DNA of 8,132 nucleotides from Deltaproteobacteria bacterium (GTDB lineage: Bacteria; Desulfobacterota; DSM-4660; Desulfatiglandales; HGW-15), in the NCBI GenBank assembly GCA_020342025.1, contig CP070840.1, positions 481,859 to 489,990 of the forward strand, written 5' to 3'. Below, piece after piece: positions 7,618 through 8,132 of this stretch (position 1 is its first letter; each line of letters starts with the position of its first letter). A program made the position numbers and the translations under genes. The notes beneath the pieces are model-generated. The model did not search any database. It saw only the letters and a list, made by a program, of their open reading frames with translations, and had not been told where the DNA came from.

Positions 7618-7694
7618 CTTTGCCTCGCCCGAACTCGCCACTTGCCTGCCAGTGCCTGGCACCCGCCGCCAGGGAGGCATGCCTGAGGCGCAAA
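7618..7694. repeat. GC-rich palindromic (REP-like) block between rimP and nusA
   Basis: This stretch is much richer in G+C than its flanks and dense in short inverted repeats: GCCAG/CTGGC around TGC, GTGCC/GGCAC around one base, CCTGGC/GCCAGG around GGCGGGT, and the palindrome AGGCATGCCT. The outer edges are weakly mirrored (TTTGC...CTC against GAGGCGCAAA). It interrupts an otherwise AT-rich leader. The pattern resembles repetitive extragenic palindromic elements, but I cannot see whether other copies exist. Confidence 0.45.
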
Positions 7695-7716
7695 TTGAAT
7701 CTTACTGAAAAACCTC

Positions 7717-7741
7717 CAATTTCAATGGCTTATGGAAATTG
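7717..7741 (-). other. AT-rich hairpin just after rimP
   Basis: CAATTTC (7735-7741 on the minus strand) pairs with GAAATTG (7717-7723). Inside, one mismatch is followed by two more pairs and a 5-nt loop. GGAGG and then TTTTT follow. The stem is weak and the U-run starts 4 nt after it, so termination would be poor; an attenuator-like pause or a processing site is possible. Confidence 0.3.
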
Positions 7742-7753
7742 CGAGACGTTAAA

Positions 7754-8132
7754 TTAATGGTTGAACTCATATACCAGGTTTGCCTTGTCCACTTCAACCA
7801 ACGGCAAAGCCACCAGCGCGCCTTCCGCCTCCACATACAATGTGCCCTCCTCAAAATTTTTGAGATATCCGGTAAAATTTCGACGGCCATTAACAGGCTT
7901 GACCATTCTCACCTTCACCCTCTTTCCCGTGGCCCAAATGAAATCCTTCTCCTTTTTCAGGGGCCGATTCAGACCTGGGGAGGATACCTCTAAAATGTAT
8001 TCATGGGTTATCACATCTTTCACATCAATCAGATGGCCGATCTCACTGCTTACTCGGGCACAATCATCTATGGTTACTCCTCCATCTGTGTCGATATACA
8101 ACCTGAGCACCCATCGGCCATACTTGGATAGA
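7754..8132 (-). CDS. rimP: Ribosome maturation factor RimP, 5' end beyond window
   Basis: RimP binds free 30S subunits and helps assemble the uS12-containing body region during maturation. The visible 125 residues lack roughly 25-30 N-terminal residues compared with the usual length of about 150. The frame is open to the window edge. It starts in GRWVLRLYIDTDGGVTIDDC, continues through the hallmark EYILEVSSPGLNRPL of the N-terminal domain, and then into the C-terminal SH3-like domain (GKRVKVRMVKPVNGRRNFTGYL to VDKANLVYEF). A GTG at 8110 is internal, not the start, because conserved RimP sequence continues upstream of it. It is the first gene of the operon visible here; 172 nt separate it from nusA, longer than usual for this pair. 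Confidence 0.96.
   Translation of the reverse strand, partial: LSKYGRWVLRLYIDTDGGVTIDDCARVSSEIGHLIDVKDVITHEYILEVSSPGLNRPLKKEKDFIWATGKRVKVRMVKPVNGRRNFTGYLKNFEEGTLYVEAEGALVALPLVEVDKANLVYEFNH

Noticed and set aside
7582..7680. In-frame 33-residue N-terminal extension of NusA from an ATG at 7680
   Set aside because: It is translated from the GC-rich palindromic block, lacks a properly spaced Shine-Dalgarno, and the family N-terminus begins at [11 protein letters not shown] (ATG 7581).

Overview
All recognisable genes in this window lie on the minus strand. Read in the direction of transcription (high to low coordinates) they are rimP (5' end cut by the window) - nusA - rnpM/ylxR - infB - ylxP (DUF503) - rbfA - truB - rpsO - pnp (3' half cut by the window). 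This is the widespread bacterial nusA-infB operon. It joins transcription elongation/termination control (NusA), translation initiation (IF2), 30S subunit maturation (RimP, RbfA), RNA modification (TruB), a 30S protein (uS15) and RNA decay (PNPase).

Organism: bacterial. ylxR and ylxP in an otherwise proteobacterial-style order, a cysteine-containing YlxR, an IF2 of about 872 residues with a long charged linker, and a roughly 437-residue NusA with one C-terminal helix-hairpin-helix unit together suggest a deltaproteobacterium (Desulfobacterota), probably uncultured. This is inference from gene order and protein style, not a database match.

Layout. 7754-8132 rimP (partial). 7582-7753 gap of 172 nt holding an AT-rich hairpin and a GC-rich palindromic block. 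6268-7581 nusA. 6018-6281 rnpM, overlapping nusA by 14 nt. 5948-6017 70-nt gap. 3329-5947 infB. 3038-3325 ylxP, 3 nt after infB. 2830-3037 gap of 208 nt holding a small element bounded by inverted repeats, then a hairpin before rbfA. 2461-2829 rbfA. 1536-2453 truB, 7 nt after rbfA. 1459-1535 leader with competing hairpins before rpsO. 1189-1458 rpsO (GTG start, strong Shine-Dalgarno). 1116-1188 73-nt gap. 1-1115 pnp (partial).

I see no convincing intrinsic terminator, and the main operon promoter is expected upstream of rimP, outside the window. Genes 3-7 nt apart or overlapping (nusA/rnpM, infB/ylxP, rbfA/truB) are probably translationally coupled. The two large gaps (172 and 208 nt) are the only places where the operon looks interrupted, and both hold repeat-like palindromic DNA.

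The protein content is conserved and ordinary, and I found no previously undescribed gene system. The most interesting material is non-coding: the two intergenic repeat elements and the rpsO leader. Two genes often seen in this operon in other bacteria, ylxQ and nrnA, are missing from their usual slots.
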